From: JBBDRJ01 sp963766295 | GTDB taxonomy: Bacteria > Actinomycetota > JAICYB01 | Assembly (NCBI GenBank): GCA_963766295.1 | Contig: CAVXYW010000001.1 | Span: 1-64,000, forward strand | Reading direction: 5' to 3' | Length of the DNA stretch: 64,000 bases | Shown: one piece after another, positions 1 through 10,028 of the stretch | How the letters are laid out: each line of letters opens with the position of its first letter | Numbering within the stretch: position 1 is the first letter of the stretch | The notes under the pieces: generated by a model | The model's input: the letters and a program-made list of their open reading frames with translations, nothing else | Database searches by the model: none | Told to the model about the DNA's origin: nothing | Made by a program: the position numbers and the translations under genes

Positions 1-1
1 C

Positions 2-1363
2 TGGATCTTCTGCATGATGATCAGCACTACGTCGCACCTCGCTGACTGGCAGCGCGCCGGCCAGTGGACGGAAGCTGCCAAACGCTGGTGCGACCGCCAA
101 GCCATCAACGGATTCCCCGGGGTGTGCCGCGTTCACCGCGCCGAGATCATGCGTTTGCGCGGATCCTTCTCCGAAGCCGAAGAAGAGGCTCGCGTCGCTA
201 CCGACGAACTGGCTTCATTCAACCTGGTCTTCGCTGCGCTGGCTTTCAAAGAGCTCGGCGATATCCGGCTTGGTATGGGAGAGATCGAAGCCGCCGAAGA
301 GGCCTACCGCCAAGCCAACGAGATGGGCGTCTCGCCCCAGCCGGGCCTTGCCATGATCCAGGTGCTGCGAGGCAAGCCGGAAGCTGCGGCGAAAGCACTC
401 GCCCGTGCGCTCGCCGATCAAGGCATGGGACCGATGGACAAGGCCAAGATCCTGCCGGCCTATATCGAAGTCGCCCTGTCCCTGGGCGATCTCGACGCCG
501 CCCGAAGGTCGGCCGCGGAGCTCCAGGAGATCGTCGCACCGCATACCAGCGCAGCACTCCGAGCCGTAGTCGAGGTGTCCAACGCCTCCGTGCAACTCGC
601 GGAGGAAGATCTCGGCGCCGCGGAGAGCGCGGCAAAGCGGGCCGTCCGCCTGTACAAGGAAGCGGATCTGACCTACGACGCGGCTAAGACAACTCTCCTC
701 CTCGGTCGGATCTATCAGGCACAGGACGACACGGACGCCGCGCAATTCGAGATGAGCTCCGCCCTCTCAACTTTCGAGAGGCTCGGAGCATTGCCCGACG
801 CCGACCGAGCTCGAAACCTTCTGGCTTCCGCTACCCCAACCATTGAGCCGGCCGAACACAGAGTTGCAAAGACATTCCTGTTCTCCGACATCGTGAAGTC
901 GACGAACCTCTTGGACGCCATCGGTGACGACGCCTGGGGCGACCTGCTCAAGTGGCACGACGACAAGCTGCGCAAACTCTTCGCGGAGCACGGAGGAGAA
1001 GAGGTCGCACACACCGGCGACGGGTTCTTCGTCGCCTTCTCCAATGCGGACGAAGCCGTCGCGTGCGCTATCGACATACAGCGCTCTCTGACCGAACATC
1101 GCCGCGCCCATGGATTCGCTCCGCAAGTGCGGGTCGGCTTGCACGCCACGGAGGCGGCCGAGGTAAAGGGGAACTACCACGGCAAGGGTGTCCACGAAGC
1201 CGCGCGCATCGGTGCGATCGCGGACGGCGGAGAGATCGTGGTCAGCGTTGCAACCCTCGACTGCTTCAGTTCGAAGGTGCAGACGACCGATCAGAGGTCG
1301 GTCGAACTCAAGGGCGTCACCGAACCCGTTGCCGTCGCTTCGGTCGTCTGGCGCGACGCCTAA
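2..1363 (+). CDS. TPR-like protein with C-terminal class III adenylate/guanylate cyclase domain (5' partial)
   Basis: The N-terminal ~270 residues are helical, TPR-like repeats of the sort found in actinobacterial cyclase and LuxR-type regulators; the C-terminal ~170 residues are a class III nucleotide cyclase domain. Seen: FLFSDIVKST (first metal Asp) and HTGDGFFVAF (second metal Asp), then VRVGLHATEAA. The residue three before the GDG glycine is Ala, where active adenylate cyclases usually have the adenine-selecting Lys, so substrate choice or activity is uncertain. The frame is open to the window edge; the first Met codons are at 14 and 17, but the related proteins I recall are longer at the N-terminus, so the gene probably begins outside the window. 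Likely a cytoplasmic signalling protein; its ligand is not visible. Confidence 0.85.
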   Translation, partial: WIFCMMISTTSHLADWQRAGQWTEAAKRWCDRQAINGFPGVCRVHRAEIMRLRGSFSEAEEEARVATDELASFNLVFAALAFKELGDIRLGMGEIEAAEEAYRQANEMGVSPQPGLAMIQVLRGKPEAAAKALARALADQGMGPMDKAKILPAYIEVALSLGDLDAARRSAAELQEIVAPHTSAALRAVVEVSNASVQLAEEDLGAAESAAKRAVRLYKEADLTYDAAKTTLLLGRIYQAQDDTDAAQFEMSSALSTFERLGALPDADRARNLLASATPTIEPAEHRVAKTFLFSDIVKSTNLLDAIGDDAWGDLLKWHDDKLRKLFAEHGGEEVAHTGDGFFVAFSNADEAVACAIDIQRSLTEHRRAHGFAPQVRVGLHATEAAEVKGNYHGKGVHEAARIGAIADGGEIVVSVATLDCFSSKVQTTDQRSVELKGVTEPVAVASVVWRDA

Positions 1364-1440
1364 CCTCTCAGTCGCTCGCTGTATCGACAACAAGTATCCG
1401 AGCGGAATAAGACGCAATGACGGTGGGTACCGTTAGGTAG

Positions 1441-1719
1441 ATGACAACGATTGGTCACAACGCAGCACAGAACAGATACGAGCTCTTCGCCGGTGATCGC
1501 CTTGCCAGCCTTGCCGACTACCGCGTCGAGGACGATCGGGTCGTTCTCTTCCACACCGAGACGCACGACGAGTTCAGGGGAAGAGGATTAGCGGCGCAGC
1601 TGGTTCGTTGGGCACTGGACGACATCCGAGCGCAGGGACGGACCGTCGTCCCCACATGCTGGTTCGTGGCCGACTTCATCGACGACAACCCCGAGTACCG
1701 GGATCTCGTCGCGGCGTAG
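1441..1719 (+). CDS. Small GNAT-family N-acetyltransferase (NATD1/YjdJ-like)
   Basis: A 92-residue single-domain protein of the short GCN5-related acetyltransferase type. The acetyl-CoA pyrophosphate loop is visible as the segment around EFRGRGLAAQLVRWAL (residues ~42-57), followed by a beta strand and a PTCWFVADFI segment typical of this short family. Length is normal for the family (about 90-100 residues). It starts with ATG 77 bp after the cyclase gene; the Shine-Dalgarno is weak. The acceptor substrate is unknown. Confidence 0.85.
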   Translation: MTTIGHNAAQNRYELFAGDRLASLADYRVEDDRVVLFHTETHDEFRGRGLAAQLVRWALDDIRAQGRTVVPTCWFVADFIDDNPEYRDLVAA

Positions 1720-1726
1720 CCCTGAG

Positions 1727-2575
1727 CTACTCGGGCTCACCAAGGAGCAAGGCCCGGTATTCCTCTTCGGGACCGTGCCACAACTCGATCCACCGCTCGT
1801 CTGAAATACCCCGCCGGTTCGCGACGTTCCGCTCGGCGCCACGGCCGACAAGCCACCTGAGCCTCGGGTTTTGGGTCGAGATCGACTCGGAGATGCAATC
1901 GGCGACGTCTTCCGGCGGCGAGCCATAGGGGAACTCTTCGATCACGGTCTTGCCGAGACGCGTGCGAACCTGCGCATATGGCCCTTGCGGAAGCGAGGCA
2001 TCGACCTTCATCCAGATCGGCGTGAGGATCAGTCCGGGTTCGATCAGGACGACGCGGATACCAAAAGGAGAGACTTCTACGGCCAGCGACTCGGTCGCTG
2101 CCTCCAAAGCATGTTTCGACGCCGTATACGCGGACATCCCCGGCATAGGGATGAGTCCAGCTTGACTCGTAACGTTGACGATGCAGCCGCTACCGCGCTC
2201 TCGCATCGATGGCAGGACCGCCTTGACGCAGCGAAGCGCGCCGAAGTAGTTCGTCTCCATGACTTGGCGGTAGTCCTCGAGAGTCAACTCTTCGACGGCC
2301 CCGTTGCCACCACCGAGGCCGGCGTTGTTCACGAGCACGTCGACTGCACCCTTCGTTGATAGGACTTCCGCGAAAAGCGTATCGACGCTGGCGTCGCTAT
2401 CGACGTCGAGCGTTCGCACTCCTAGAGACAGTCCACGCACTTTGGCCACCGCCTCCAGATCGCTCGCTGACGGGTTCCGCATCGTGGCGATGACGTCGTG
2501 TCCATCGGCGGCCAGACGCAACGCGGTCGAGTATCCGATCCCGGTGCTACAGCCCGTGATGACCGCAACAGACAT
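1727..2575 (-). CDS. SDR family NAD(P)-dependent oxidoreductase
   Basis: Classical short-chain dehydrogenase of 282 residues. The N-terminal cofactor motif TGCSTGIG (residues ~7-14), the NNAG motif in VLVNNAGLGGG, the catalytic Ser in VNVTSQAG and the catalytic YTASK (Tyr-x3-Lys) are all present, so the enzyme should be active. A purine-rich ribosome-binding site (AGGGGAG) precedes the ATG at 2575. It is convergent with the acetyltransferase gene and downstream of the patatin gene on the same strand. The C-terminal ~60 residues, with ERNVANRRGISDERWIELW, are an extension beyond the core fold. Substrate unknown. Confidence 0.9.
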   Translation of the reverse strand: MSVAVITGCSTGIGYSTALRLAADGHDVIATMRNPSASDLEAVAKVRGLSLGVRTLDVDSDASVDTLFAEVLSTKGAVDVLVNNAGLGGGNGAVEELTLEDYRQVMETNYFGALRCVKAVLPSMRERGSGCIVNVTSQAGLIPMPGMSAYTASKHALEAATESLAVEVSPFGIRVVLIEPGLILTPIWMKVDASLPQGPYAQVRTRLGKTVIEEFPYGSPPEDVADCISESISTQNPRLRWLVGRGAERNVANRRGISDERWIELWHGPEEEYRALLLGEPE

Positions 2576-2615
2576 AACTCCCCTTCCCCTAAGTACCGCC
2601 CGTGGAAAAGCCCTA

Positions 2616-3479
2616 CTAGTTCCAGAACCCTCCTAGCTCGTCCGCAACGAGTTTGCCCTGCCGCTCACCCGCTTCCACGGCTGGGATCACCATGGACGGA
2701 TCCATGAGGTTGACCCCCATCGCCGACGCCGCATCGGGGTCCGGGTAAACGACCTCCACCGTTCCGCCGGCGTCGCCGATCGTCGTCAGCTCAGCTTCGA
2801 TGGCGCTTCCAAGTCTTGCCAATGGTCCTCTCATCGACTCTGGATTCATCAAGGACAAGATCAGAACGCGCTCGTGGCCTTTCGCGAGATCGGCGTTCGT
2901 CCCGGAGCGCATCCCGCCGTCGATGTAGCGACGTCCGTCAATGGTTATGGGCGGAAAGATGCCGGGCACGGAGCAGCTAGTAGCGACGGCGCGAACGAGG
3001 GGCGCCCCGGCCGCCTCGTCCCAGACGACGAATTCGCCCGTGAGCGCATCAACCGCCGTACACGCGTATCGCTTAGGCCACCCCGCGTCGGCCAGATGGC
3101 CGAAGGTGGTCAGGAACTCTTCTTCACTCATCGTGGTTGCTTCCAATGCGAACGCGCCGATCTTGGCGCGCTTCACCTGGTCGGGCTCCGTTGAGGTGAA
3201 GAGCTCCATGAAGGCCTGCATCAGTCCTTGCATCTGCTCGCCCGTGGCGCCGGGCCGTGGTCTTGAAGGGCTTGCCGCGTTCGCGCGCATCCGCTGTGAG
3301 ATCTCACTTACATCACGGCCGAGAGCGATCTGGGCCCCCACTACCGATCCCGCGGATGTACCGAGGATGTAGTCGGCAAGTGATACGTCGACTCCCTGCG
3401 CTGCGAGACCGCTAACGACTCCCGCTTCCCAGCCGATCCCAACCGGCCCGCCACCACTCAGCACCAATGCTCGCGTCAT
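2616..3479 (-). CDS. Patatin-like phospholipase family protein
   Basis: A 287-residue patatin-type serine acyl hydrolase. Seen: the oxyanion-hole glycine run LSGGGPVGIGWEAG at the N-terminus, the nucleophile elbow GTSAG, and the DGG motif (IDGGMRSGTNADLA) that supplies the Asp of the Ser-Asp dyad. It probably hydrolyses acyl esters of phospholipids or related lipids in the cytoplasm; no signal peptide is visible. ATG start at 3479 with a G-rich site just upstream. It is transcribed toward the SDR gene with a 40-bp gap, so the two may share a transcript. Confidence 0.9.
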   Translation of the reverse strand: MTRALVLSGGGPVGIGWEAGVVSGLAAQGVDVSLADYILGTSAGSVVGAQIALGRDVSEISQRMRANAASPSRPRPGATGEQMQGLMQAFMELFTSTEPDQVKRAKIGAFALEATTMSEEEFLTTFGHLADAGWPKRYACTAVDALTGEFVVWDEAAGAPLVRAVATSCSVPGIFPPITIDGRRYIDGGMRSGTNADLAKGHERVLILSLMNPESMRGPLARLGSAIEAELTTIGDAGGTVEVVYPDPDAASAMGVNLMDPSMVIPAVEAGERQGKLVADELGGFWN

Positions 3480-3541
3480 CGAAGAGCCCCCTTGGCTTCT
3501 CTACGCATTACGGGACATTAGCGAATACGACTTCAAGTCGT

Positions 3542-3769
3542 TCACTCCTGTGATGCGGACCAAAATGTGTCGATCGCACACTCGAGCATCAGCTCGAGGA
3601 ACAACCCCGGATCCCGGTCGTAGACGCCGTTCCCGTCGATGGCGGGCTGCTCTGCGATGACCTCACGCGCGGGCTCCGCGATCAACGTGAAGCCCAACGC
3701 GATGAGCTCTCGGATGACCGGCGTCTTACCGCTGCCCGGAGCACCCGTCAAAAAGAAAAGCTTGCTCAC
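3542..3769 (-). pseudogene. Truncated AAA-type ATPase (AAA_28-like) remnant
   Basis: Only 75 residues: a clear P-loop (FLTGAPGSGKT), then EPAREVIAEQPAIDG and DRDPGLFLELML, which match the first half of AAA_28-type kinases/ATPases normally ~180 residues long. The frame stops straight after FWSASQE and no continuation is visible in another frame downstream, so Walker B and the rest are missing. GTG start at 3769. Most likely a decayed gene; a short expressed P-loop protein is less likely. Confidence 0.6.
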
Positions 3770-3868
3770 GGGCGCTTAGCTATGCCGAAGGCGAGAACCC
3801 TTCACGTGATGAGCGCCTGCGCGAAGCGGACGTTCGTCGTACTACTTCGCGACCGTCGCGCCGTCGTA

Positions 3869-5404
3869 CTACGTCCCGTTGATGGTGGCGGGCGAGTAGC
3901 TAACGGTCGGTGTCGCCAGCCCTCGGAGGCTGTAGGCGTTGCCTTTGATCCAACTTGCGGCCTCGACGCCGCCGTAACGAACGCACCGCTCGCTGGCGAG
4001 CGTGACTCTCGATGAGCTCTTGGCGGCCTCGCACAGCCGGGATGCCTCGTTCACAGCTGGCCCGATCACGGTGTACTCGTAGCGATCAGATGCACCGATG
4101 TTGCCGGCAACGACATCACCGGTAGCGACTCCGATGACAGCGTGCAGTCCCTCTACAACGAGCCCGTCGGTCAGCAGCCGGGCCGCGCGCAGGCCTCGCT
4201 CGGCGTGATCTGCAGCCGGCTCGGGAGCGCCGAACACACACAGGGCTCCATCACCAAGGAACTTGTTGACGAGTCCACCCTCGGCGCTGACGACGCGCAC
4301 AACGCGATCGAAGAAGCCGTTGAGGATGGCCACAACGGCGTTCGGATCCTCGCGTTGTGTCATCTCCGTGGACGACACGATGTCGACAAACATGATCGTG
4401 ACTCGACAGATCTGGCCTGCGGTCTGGAAGTCGCCTTCAAGCGCGCGGTGTGCCACTTCCGGTCCGACGTGACGGCCGAAGACTTCGCGCATGCGCTCCT
4501 GTTCGCGCAGGCCAGTGACCATGTGGTTGAAGCCAGCCTGCAGGAGCCCGATCTCGCCGCCCTCGACCGCCTCCAGATCTGAGCTGAAGTCACCATGGCT
4601 CACACGCCGCACACCGGCGCGGATCCGCTCGAGCGGTCCGGTGATGGCACGGCCAGAAAGCGCGATGACGCCGAAGCCGACGATCGTGAAAAGGATCGAG
4701 CCCACGAACAGGCTCGGCGCAACGATCGCTCGCTTGCCCTCGCTCACTGCGGCCGCGACGTAGCCCAGCGTTAACAGCGGGACGGCCGCGACCACGAACC
4801 ATGTCGCGAGCAGGCGGACGGTGATTCCCATCGTGGCCGGCCACGCATCTGGGTCCTCGGGCAGCACGGAGGCCAATACGGGCCGGACGACCGGTTCCAC
4901 AAGGAGGTACGCCCCGAGCGCGGCCGCGAACCCACCTGCCGCGAGCACCAAAACGAGGGAGATGCCGATCCCATCGCTGAGGACGATGCCCCCTGTCATT
5001 CGATGCGCGAAGACCAATCCGGGGACCATCGCCACCGCCCAGACACCGGCGACGGCCAGGGCGCATGACCTGGGCAGCTTTGCGAGCCGGCCTACCTCGA
5101 TCGGCGTGATGGTGCGCCCGTCGTGCGCCCAGCCGGTGGCACGCGCCGCGCTTCCCAGGATCCCAACGGCGGCGGAGATGACTGAGGCCACGAAGATAAT
5201 CGGTGCGATGACCGTGACGATTTTCAACCGCGCCGGACCTTCGGGCAGTCCCACGATGGCGTAGCGCGCAGCAAAGATGAAGAAGGTGACGACGACCGTC
5301 GTCGCGATGGCCGTGGCCATGACCGAGCGGCGCCACACCCTCCACCTGAAGGCGCTGGCTGCCCGGCGCCCGGCTAATCCACCGGATCCCGCAGCGCCAG
5401 CCAT
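3869..5404 (-). CDS. Six-helix membrane HAMP-adenylate/guanylate cyclase
   Basis: A 511-residue integral membrane cyclase of the mycobacterial Rv1318c/Rv3645 architecture. Six hydrophobic segments fill residues ~25-260, followed by a HAMP linker (around RAITGPLERIRAGVRRVSHGD) and a C-terminal cyclase domain with IMFVDIVSSTE (metal Asp) and NKFLGDGALCVFG (Lys plus second Asp), so the adenylate-type residues look intact. The start is placed at ATG 5404 (MAGAAGSGG). The frame is open further upstream, but that part runs through the antisense of tRNA-Ala and is not coding. Likely makes cAMP in response to a membrane signal. Confidence 0.9.
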   Translation of the reverse strand: MAGAAGSGGLAGRRAASAFRWRVWRRSVMATAIATTVVVTFFIFAARYAIVGLPEGPARLKIVTVIAPIIFVASVISAAVGILGSAARATGWAHDGRTITPIEVGRLAKLPRSCALAVAGVWAVAMVPGLVFAHRMTGGIVLSDGIGISLVLVLAAGGFAAALGAYLLVEPVVRPVLASVLPEDPDAWPATMGITVRLLATWFVVAAVPLLTLGYVAAAVSEGKRAIVAPSLFVGSILFTIVGFGVIALSGRAITGPLERIRAGVRRVSHGDFSSDLEAVEGGEIGLLQAGFNHMVTGLREQERMREVFGRHVGPEVAHRALEGDFQTAGQICRVTIMFVDIVSSTEMTQREDPNAVVAILNGFFDRVVRVVSAEGGLVNKFLGDGALCVFGAPEPAADHAERGLRAARLLTDGLVVEGLHAVIGVATGDVVAGNIGASDRYEYTVIGPAVNEASRLCEAAKSSSRVTLASERCVRYGGVEAASWIKGNAYSLRGLATPTVSYSPATINGT

Positions 5405-5589
5405 TGCCGAATCGTACAGCCCGCACGTTGCAAACCCCGTGACTTGTCGTCGGGCCCTGAAACGCGGGCGATGCCGTTGCGGATGGGTACGGTCTTGCAG
5501 ATCTCGCGAGCGTTGCCCTGATTGTGTCGAGCCGGGTGACCCCCGCAACGAAAGAAGCCACACGCCGTGTGACGTGCAGCCTCTCCCGG

Positions 5590-5662
5590 TGGAGGCGAGC
5601 GGATTCGAACCGCCGACCTCTGCGTTGCGAACGCAGCGCTCTACCAACTGAGCTACGCCCCC
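5590..5662 (-). tRNA. tRNA-Ala (CGC anticodon)
   Basis: Read on the minus strand, the sequence folds into a full cloverleaf: acceptor GGGGGCG pairs with CGCCTCC, including the G3:U70 pair that marks alanine tRNAs. The D-arm, the anticodon stem CTGCG/CGCAG with loop TTCGCAA (anticodon CGC, codon GCG), and a T-arm with GGTTCGAATCC are all present. Discriminator A at 5590. The 3' CCA is not fully encoded (CC, then G). It lies between the membrane cyclase and the TetR gene. Confidence 0.97.
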
Positions 5663-5730
5663 GGAAACGCCTGAATACTACCGGCGGGCCTCTTGCATCC
5701 CAGCGGTGGTTCGTCCATAGTGCTATTTGC

Positions 5731-6311
5731 ATGGCGACTGCAACTTCTCTGGACGGCCGCACCGCTCGTCGCATCGCCAACCGAAACCGCATCCTGGACG
5801 CCGCCCTCGAGCTCGGGGCCGAACGCACCGACGTTACGGTCGAGGACATTGCCGATCGCGCGGGCGTTTCCGAGCGGAGCATCTACAACCACTTCCCTTC
5901 GGTCCGCGAGCTGATCGCCGGCATGTACGAACGGGGAGCCGAGAAGCTTCGTCCTCTCTTCGCGTATCTGCCGTCACCTCAGGATCGGCTCGAGGACCGC
6001 ATTCGCGAGTGGGTAGCGGTGTGGGCGCGCATACAAGAGGAGATCGCGCCGATCCGTTGGCGCGCGCTGATCGCGGAGTCGGAGTTCCCCGAACTTCAGC
6101 CGGAGCTCAACAGTTGCGTTCGATGCACCAAACCGAGATCGAGCGAATGTTCCCCGAGATCGATTGCGAAGAGTCGCGCCGCGTCGTACTTGCGATGACC
6201 GACTCGTTGTCGTGGCGCACCTTGCGCAAGCACCAGGGACTTGGATTCGACGAAGCCTGCCGCGTTGTGGAAGAGACGATAAGGAGGATGGCCGTGGAGG
6301 TTGGACGATGA
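5731..6311 (+). CDS. TetR family transcriptional regulator (single-base frameshift near 6110)
   Basis: The N-terminal helix-turn-helix is clear: ILDAALELGAERTDV, then VTVEDIADRAGVSERSIYNHF. The reading frame from ATG 5731 keeps TetR character up to about ELQPELNS (near 6105-6112). The true C-terminus then continues in another frame (LRSMHQTEIERMFPEI through RRMAVEVGR) and ends at TGA 6309-6311. The span is 581 bp, so one base is missing relative to an intact gene. The shifted C-terminus ends in an ATGA overlap with the next gene, which supports it being genuine. Either a base-calling deletion or a recently broken gene. It probably controls the LLM oxidoreductase gene it overlaps. Confidence 0.75.
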
Positions 6312-7549
6312 AGATCGGACTTTTCTACGAGCACAACCTGCCTCGACCGTGGAAGGAGGGTGACGAGCTCAAGCTTTTCCAAGAAGTGCTCGAACAGGTC
6401 GAGCTCGCCGACAAACTCGGCTACCAGTACGTCTGGCAGGTAGAGCATCACTTCCTCGAGGAGTACGCACACTCGTCGGCTCCCGAGGTGCTGCTGTCCG
6501 CCTACTCGCAGCGCACGAAGAACATCCGTCTGGGTCACGGCATCGTCCAAACTCCCCCGGGCTACAACCACCCGGCCCGCATCGCCGAGCGCATCGCCAC
6601 TCTCGACCTCGTTTCCAACGGACGCGTCGAGTTCGGCACCGGTGAGTCATCGTCGCTTTCGGAGCTTGGAGGATTCGAGCTCAACGGCGCCGAGAAGCGC
6701 GACATGTGGCGCGAAGGTACGCAACTCGCCATCCGTTACATGACCGAGACGCCGTTTACCGGCTACGAAGGCAAGTACGTATCCGGCCCCGCTCGCAACT
6801 GCGTTCCCAAACCGGTTCAGAAGCCGCACCCGCCGCTGTGGGTCGCGTGCTCGCAACGCCCCACGATCCACCTAGCGGCCGAGAACGGGATGGGCGCTCT
6901 TACGTTCTCTTTCATCTCCTCCGAAGAGGCCAAGCACTGGGTGGACGACTACTACAACACCCTCGAGAACCAGTGCGTCCCAATCGGAAAGGTCGTCAAC
7001 CCAAACATCGCGTGCGTTTCCCCGCTTATGTGCGCGAAGACCGAAGAAGAGGCCATCGCCAAGGGCGAGAAGGGCTTGAACTTCTTCGGTTACGCCCTCG
7101 CGTGGTTCTACGTGTTCGGCAAGCACTACCCGGGCCGCACGTCGATCTGGGATTCCTACGAAGCCAACGGCGATCAGTTCTCACTGTTCCGTATGCAGCA
7201 GCTCAACCAGGCGCCCGACGCCATCCGCGGATGCATCGGGACGCCGGACCAGATCCGTGAGGTCCTGAGGCGTTACGAGGAAGCCGGGGTCGACCAGATC
7301 GTCTTCTTCTCGCAGGCCGGCTACAACACCCACGAGGACATCTGCGAGTCCTACGAGCTGCTGGCGAAGGAAGTGCTGCCGGAGTTCTGGGATCGCGACG
7401 CGGCCAACGAAGGAAAGAAGAAGGCGCGAGCCGAGGAGCTCAACGACAAAGCGATGTCTCGCAAGGGCGAAGAGCAGCTGCCCGAGCTCGATCCGGACTA
7501 CACGATCGACTCGCCGATGGCCGGACAGATGGGGACATCGTTCCTCTAG
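6308..7549 (+). CDS. LLM class flavin-dependent oxidoreductase
   Basis: A bacterial-luciferase-like monooxygenase of 413 residues. The N-terminal MKIGLFYEHNLPRPW, the strand and helix around YQYVWQVEHHFLEEY, and RLGHGIVQTPPGYNHP followed by ATLDLVSNGRVEFGTG are hallmarks of the family. It uses reduced flavin (FMNH2 or F420H2; not decidable here) to oxidise an unknown substrate. ATG 6308 overlaps the TetR stop (ATGA), implying translational coupling. The last ~45 residues (ANEGKKKARAEELNDKAMSR onward) are a charged extension. Probably cytoplasmic. Confidence 0.9.
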   Translation: MKIGLFYEHNLPRPWKEGDELKLFQEVLEQVELADKLGYQYVWQVEHHFLEEYAHSSAPEVLLSAYSQRTKNIRLGHGIVQTPPGYNHPARIAERIATLDLVSNGRVEFGTGESSSLSELGGFELNGAEKRDMWREGTQLAIRYMTETPFTGYEGKYVSGPARNCVPKPVQKPHPPLWVACSQRPTIHLAAENGMGALTFSFISSEEAKHWVDDYYNTLENQCVPIGKVVNPNIACVSPLMCAKTEEEAIAKGEKGLNFFGYALAWFYVFGKHYPGRTSIWDSYEANGDQFSLFRMQQLNQAPDAIRGCIGTPDQIREVLRRYEEAGVDQIVFFSQAGYNTHEDICESYELLAKEVLPEFWDRDAANEGKKKARAEELNDKAMSRKGEEQLPELDPDYTIDSPMAGQMGTSFL

Positions 7550-7571
7550 AACCAGCTGGCAAGATGGCGCG

Positions 7572-8497
<926 letters not shown>

Positions 8498-8501
<4 letters not shown>

Positions 8502-9293
8502 GCACAGCGGTTGCAAGTAAGCGCGTCTTCGACATCTCGCTCCCGGGAGCCTGGCGCTACTGGCACCGCAACGCGATGGTGTTCCGTCGGATCTGGCTGC
8601 TCGGGATCATGGCGTGGTTCGCCGAGCCCGTTATCTATCTGGTCGCGATGGGTTTGGGGCTCGGACGTTATCTGGAGCGCGTTCAGGGCGTCGAGTACAT
8701 CGAGTTCATCGCTCCGGGGCTCCTCGCGGTCTCGACGATGTTCGGTGCAACGTTCTCGGTCACGTGGGACGCCTGGTTCAAGATGGAACGCGTCGGCGTC
8801 TACCACGCCGCCATGAGCACCCCGCTTTCGGTCGAAGATGTCGCGCTCGGAGAGATCCTGTGGGGCGCCACCCGGGCAACGATCTACGGAAGCGCATTCA
8901 TGGTCGTGGCTACGGCCTTCGGAGTGTTCCGATCGTGGTGGGGACTTCTGACTCTGCCGGCCATCGCGCTCGTCGGGATCGTGTTCGCCATCACCGGACT
9001 CATTTACACCTACAAGATCCGTCGCGTCGACTACCTCGCCTACTACTGGACTCTGTTCATCACACCCATGTTCATGTTCGCCGGTGTGTTCTTCCCACTG
9101 GAACGGCTCCCCGACTGGGTGCGCGCGATCGCTTGGTTCATGCCGCTGTATCACGCGGCCAATCTCATGCGGTCGTTGATGACCGAGGGAAATCCGGGCG
9201 CCGCATTGAGTTCCGCATATATGGCTCGCGGCGGTGGCATTGGTCCTGGTGTTCGTTCCGCTGCGCATGTTGCGCAAGCGGCTGGTCGGCTGA
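8498..9293 (+). CDS. ABC-2 type transporter permease (NodJ/DrrB-like; single-base frameshift near 9221)
   Basis: Membrane partner of the preceding ATPase. TTG start at 8498 overlaps its stop (TTGA). It carries about six hydrophobic segments, starting with RRIWLLGIMAWFAEPVIYLV, and the LLFI-type C-terminal region FITPMFMFAGVFFPLE. After SSAY (~9220) the open frame turns non-membranous and ends at 9298. Skipping one base restores WLAAVALVLVFVPLRMLRKR and a stop at 9291-9293, the expected last helix and basic tail. The span (796 bp) carries one extra base, in the ATAT run at 9217-9221. Probably a sequence error. Confidence 0.8.
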
Positions 9294-9294
9294 C

Positions 9295-9927
9295 CTAGGC
9301 GTCGTCGAGGCGCTTCGCGTGCTCTTTGAGGGCGGCCTCGAGATTCTCTTGGACCAAAGCGATCGAGAACTCGCCGCGCGTGCGCTCGATGAGGCTGCGT
9401 GCAACGTCGGTGGTCCGGCGAAGGCCTCCTGTGATCGCGTCGGGATAGTCGATCGAAACTAGGACGTAATAGATGTCGTCCATGGCGTCGAGCAAGGTCT
9501 CGCACTGCTCGTGATTGCCGTGACGCAAGAGGTCGAGGATGAAACGGCGGAGCTCGCCGACGGTCTCTCCTAGGCCGTTGAGGTAAGGCGCTTCGCCGAT
9601 ACCCAGCTCTTCCGGCGTAGGGATCGGCTCTCCGCGGATGATCGCGTAGGTGGCGCGCGCCTCGACGTACTCCTTCTGTGCGTCCATAAGAAAGCCGGCA
9701 AAGAAGATCTCCGGAAACGGCTTGAGAGCCTTCTCGGCCTCGCGCAACGTCTTCTCGGCTTCCTTCGTAAGGCGCTTGGCTTCCTTCCAGTCGCTTCGGT
9801 GAACCGCGCGGATCGCGTTCGCGCAAAAGCGGATCGTCGTTCGGGAACCCGCCAGTGCAGCGTCACGCCCTGCGCTCTTGCGGTCGAGGCGATCGCGACA
9901 AAACTCCTGAATCTTCGAAAGGTCCAT
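9295..9927 (-). CDS. Translin family protein
   Basis: A 210-residue all-helical protein matching the translin/TRAX superfamily. The segment GELRRFILDLLRHGN, then MDDIYYVLVSIDYPDA and LRRTTDVARSLIERTRGE, reproduces the family's GEL.R and ...LRRK.DV.R..LE..RG... pattern. Translin/TRAX proteins bind single-stranded RNA or DNA, and TRAX supplies RNase activity using acidic residues; acidic residues near GELRR and MDD are present here, but activity is not shown. ATG start at 9927; longer frames upstream overlap the divergent acyl-CoA dehydrogenase and are rejected. It is convergent with the ABC permease. Homologues are better known in eukaryotes and archaea. Confidence 0.8.
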   Translation of the reverse strand: MDLSKIQEFCRDRLDRKSAGRDAALAGSRTTIRFCANAIRAVHRSDWKEAKRLTKEAEKTLREAEKALKPFPEIFFAGFLMDAQKEYVEARATYAIIRGEPIPTPEELGIGEAPYLNGLGETVGELRRFILDLLRHGNHEQCETLLDAMDDIYYVLVSIDYPDAITGGLRRTTDVARSLIERTRGEFSIALVQENLEAALKEHAKRLDDA

Positions 9928-10028
9928 CGCAAATAATCCTAGCTGTTTGGCGCAGGGGAACACCGGCTTTCCGGCTCGCACATCGGCTGCGCTACGATGC
10001 GCGCCTAACACAGACAGGAGAAACAGCT

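Noticed and set aside
3782..4015. 77-codon plus-strand frame near the membrane cyclase.
   Set aside because: No ribosome-binding site or domain, and it overlaps the 3' end of the cyclase gene.
5405..5647. N-terminal extension of the membrane cyclase.
   Set aside because: Its first residues are the translation of antisense tRNA-Ala; ATG 5404 gives the natural start.
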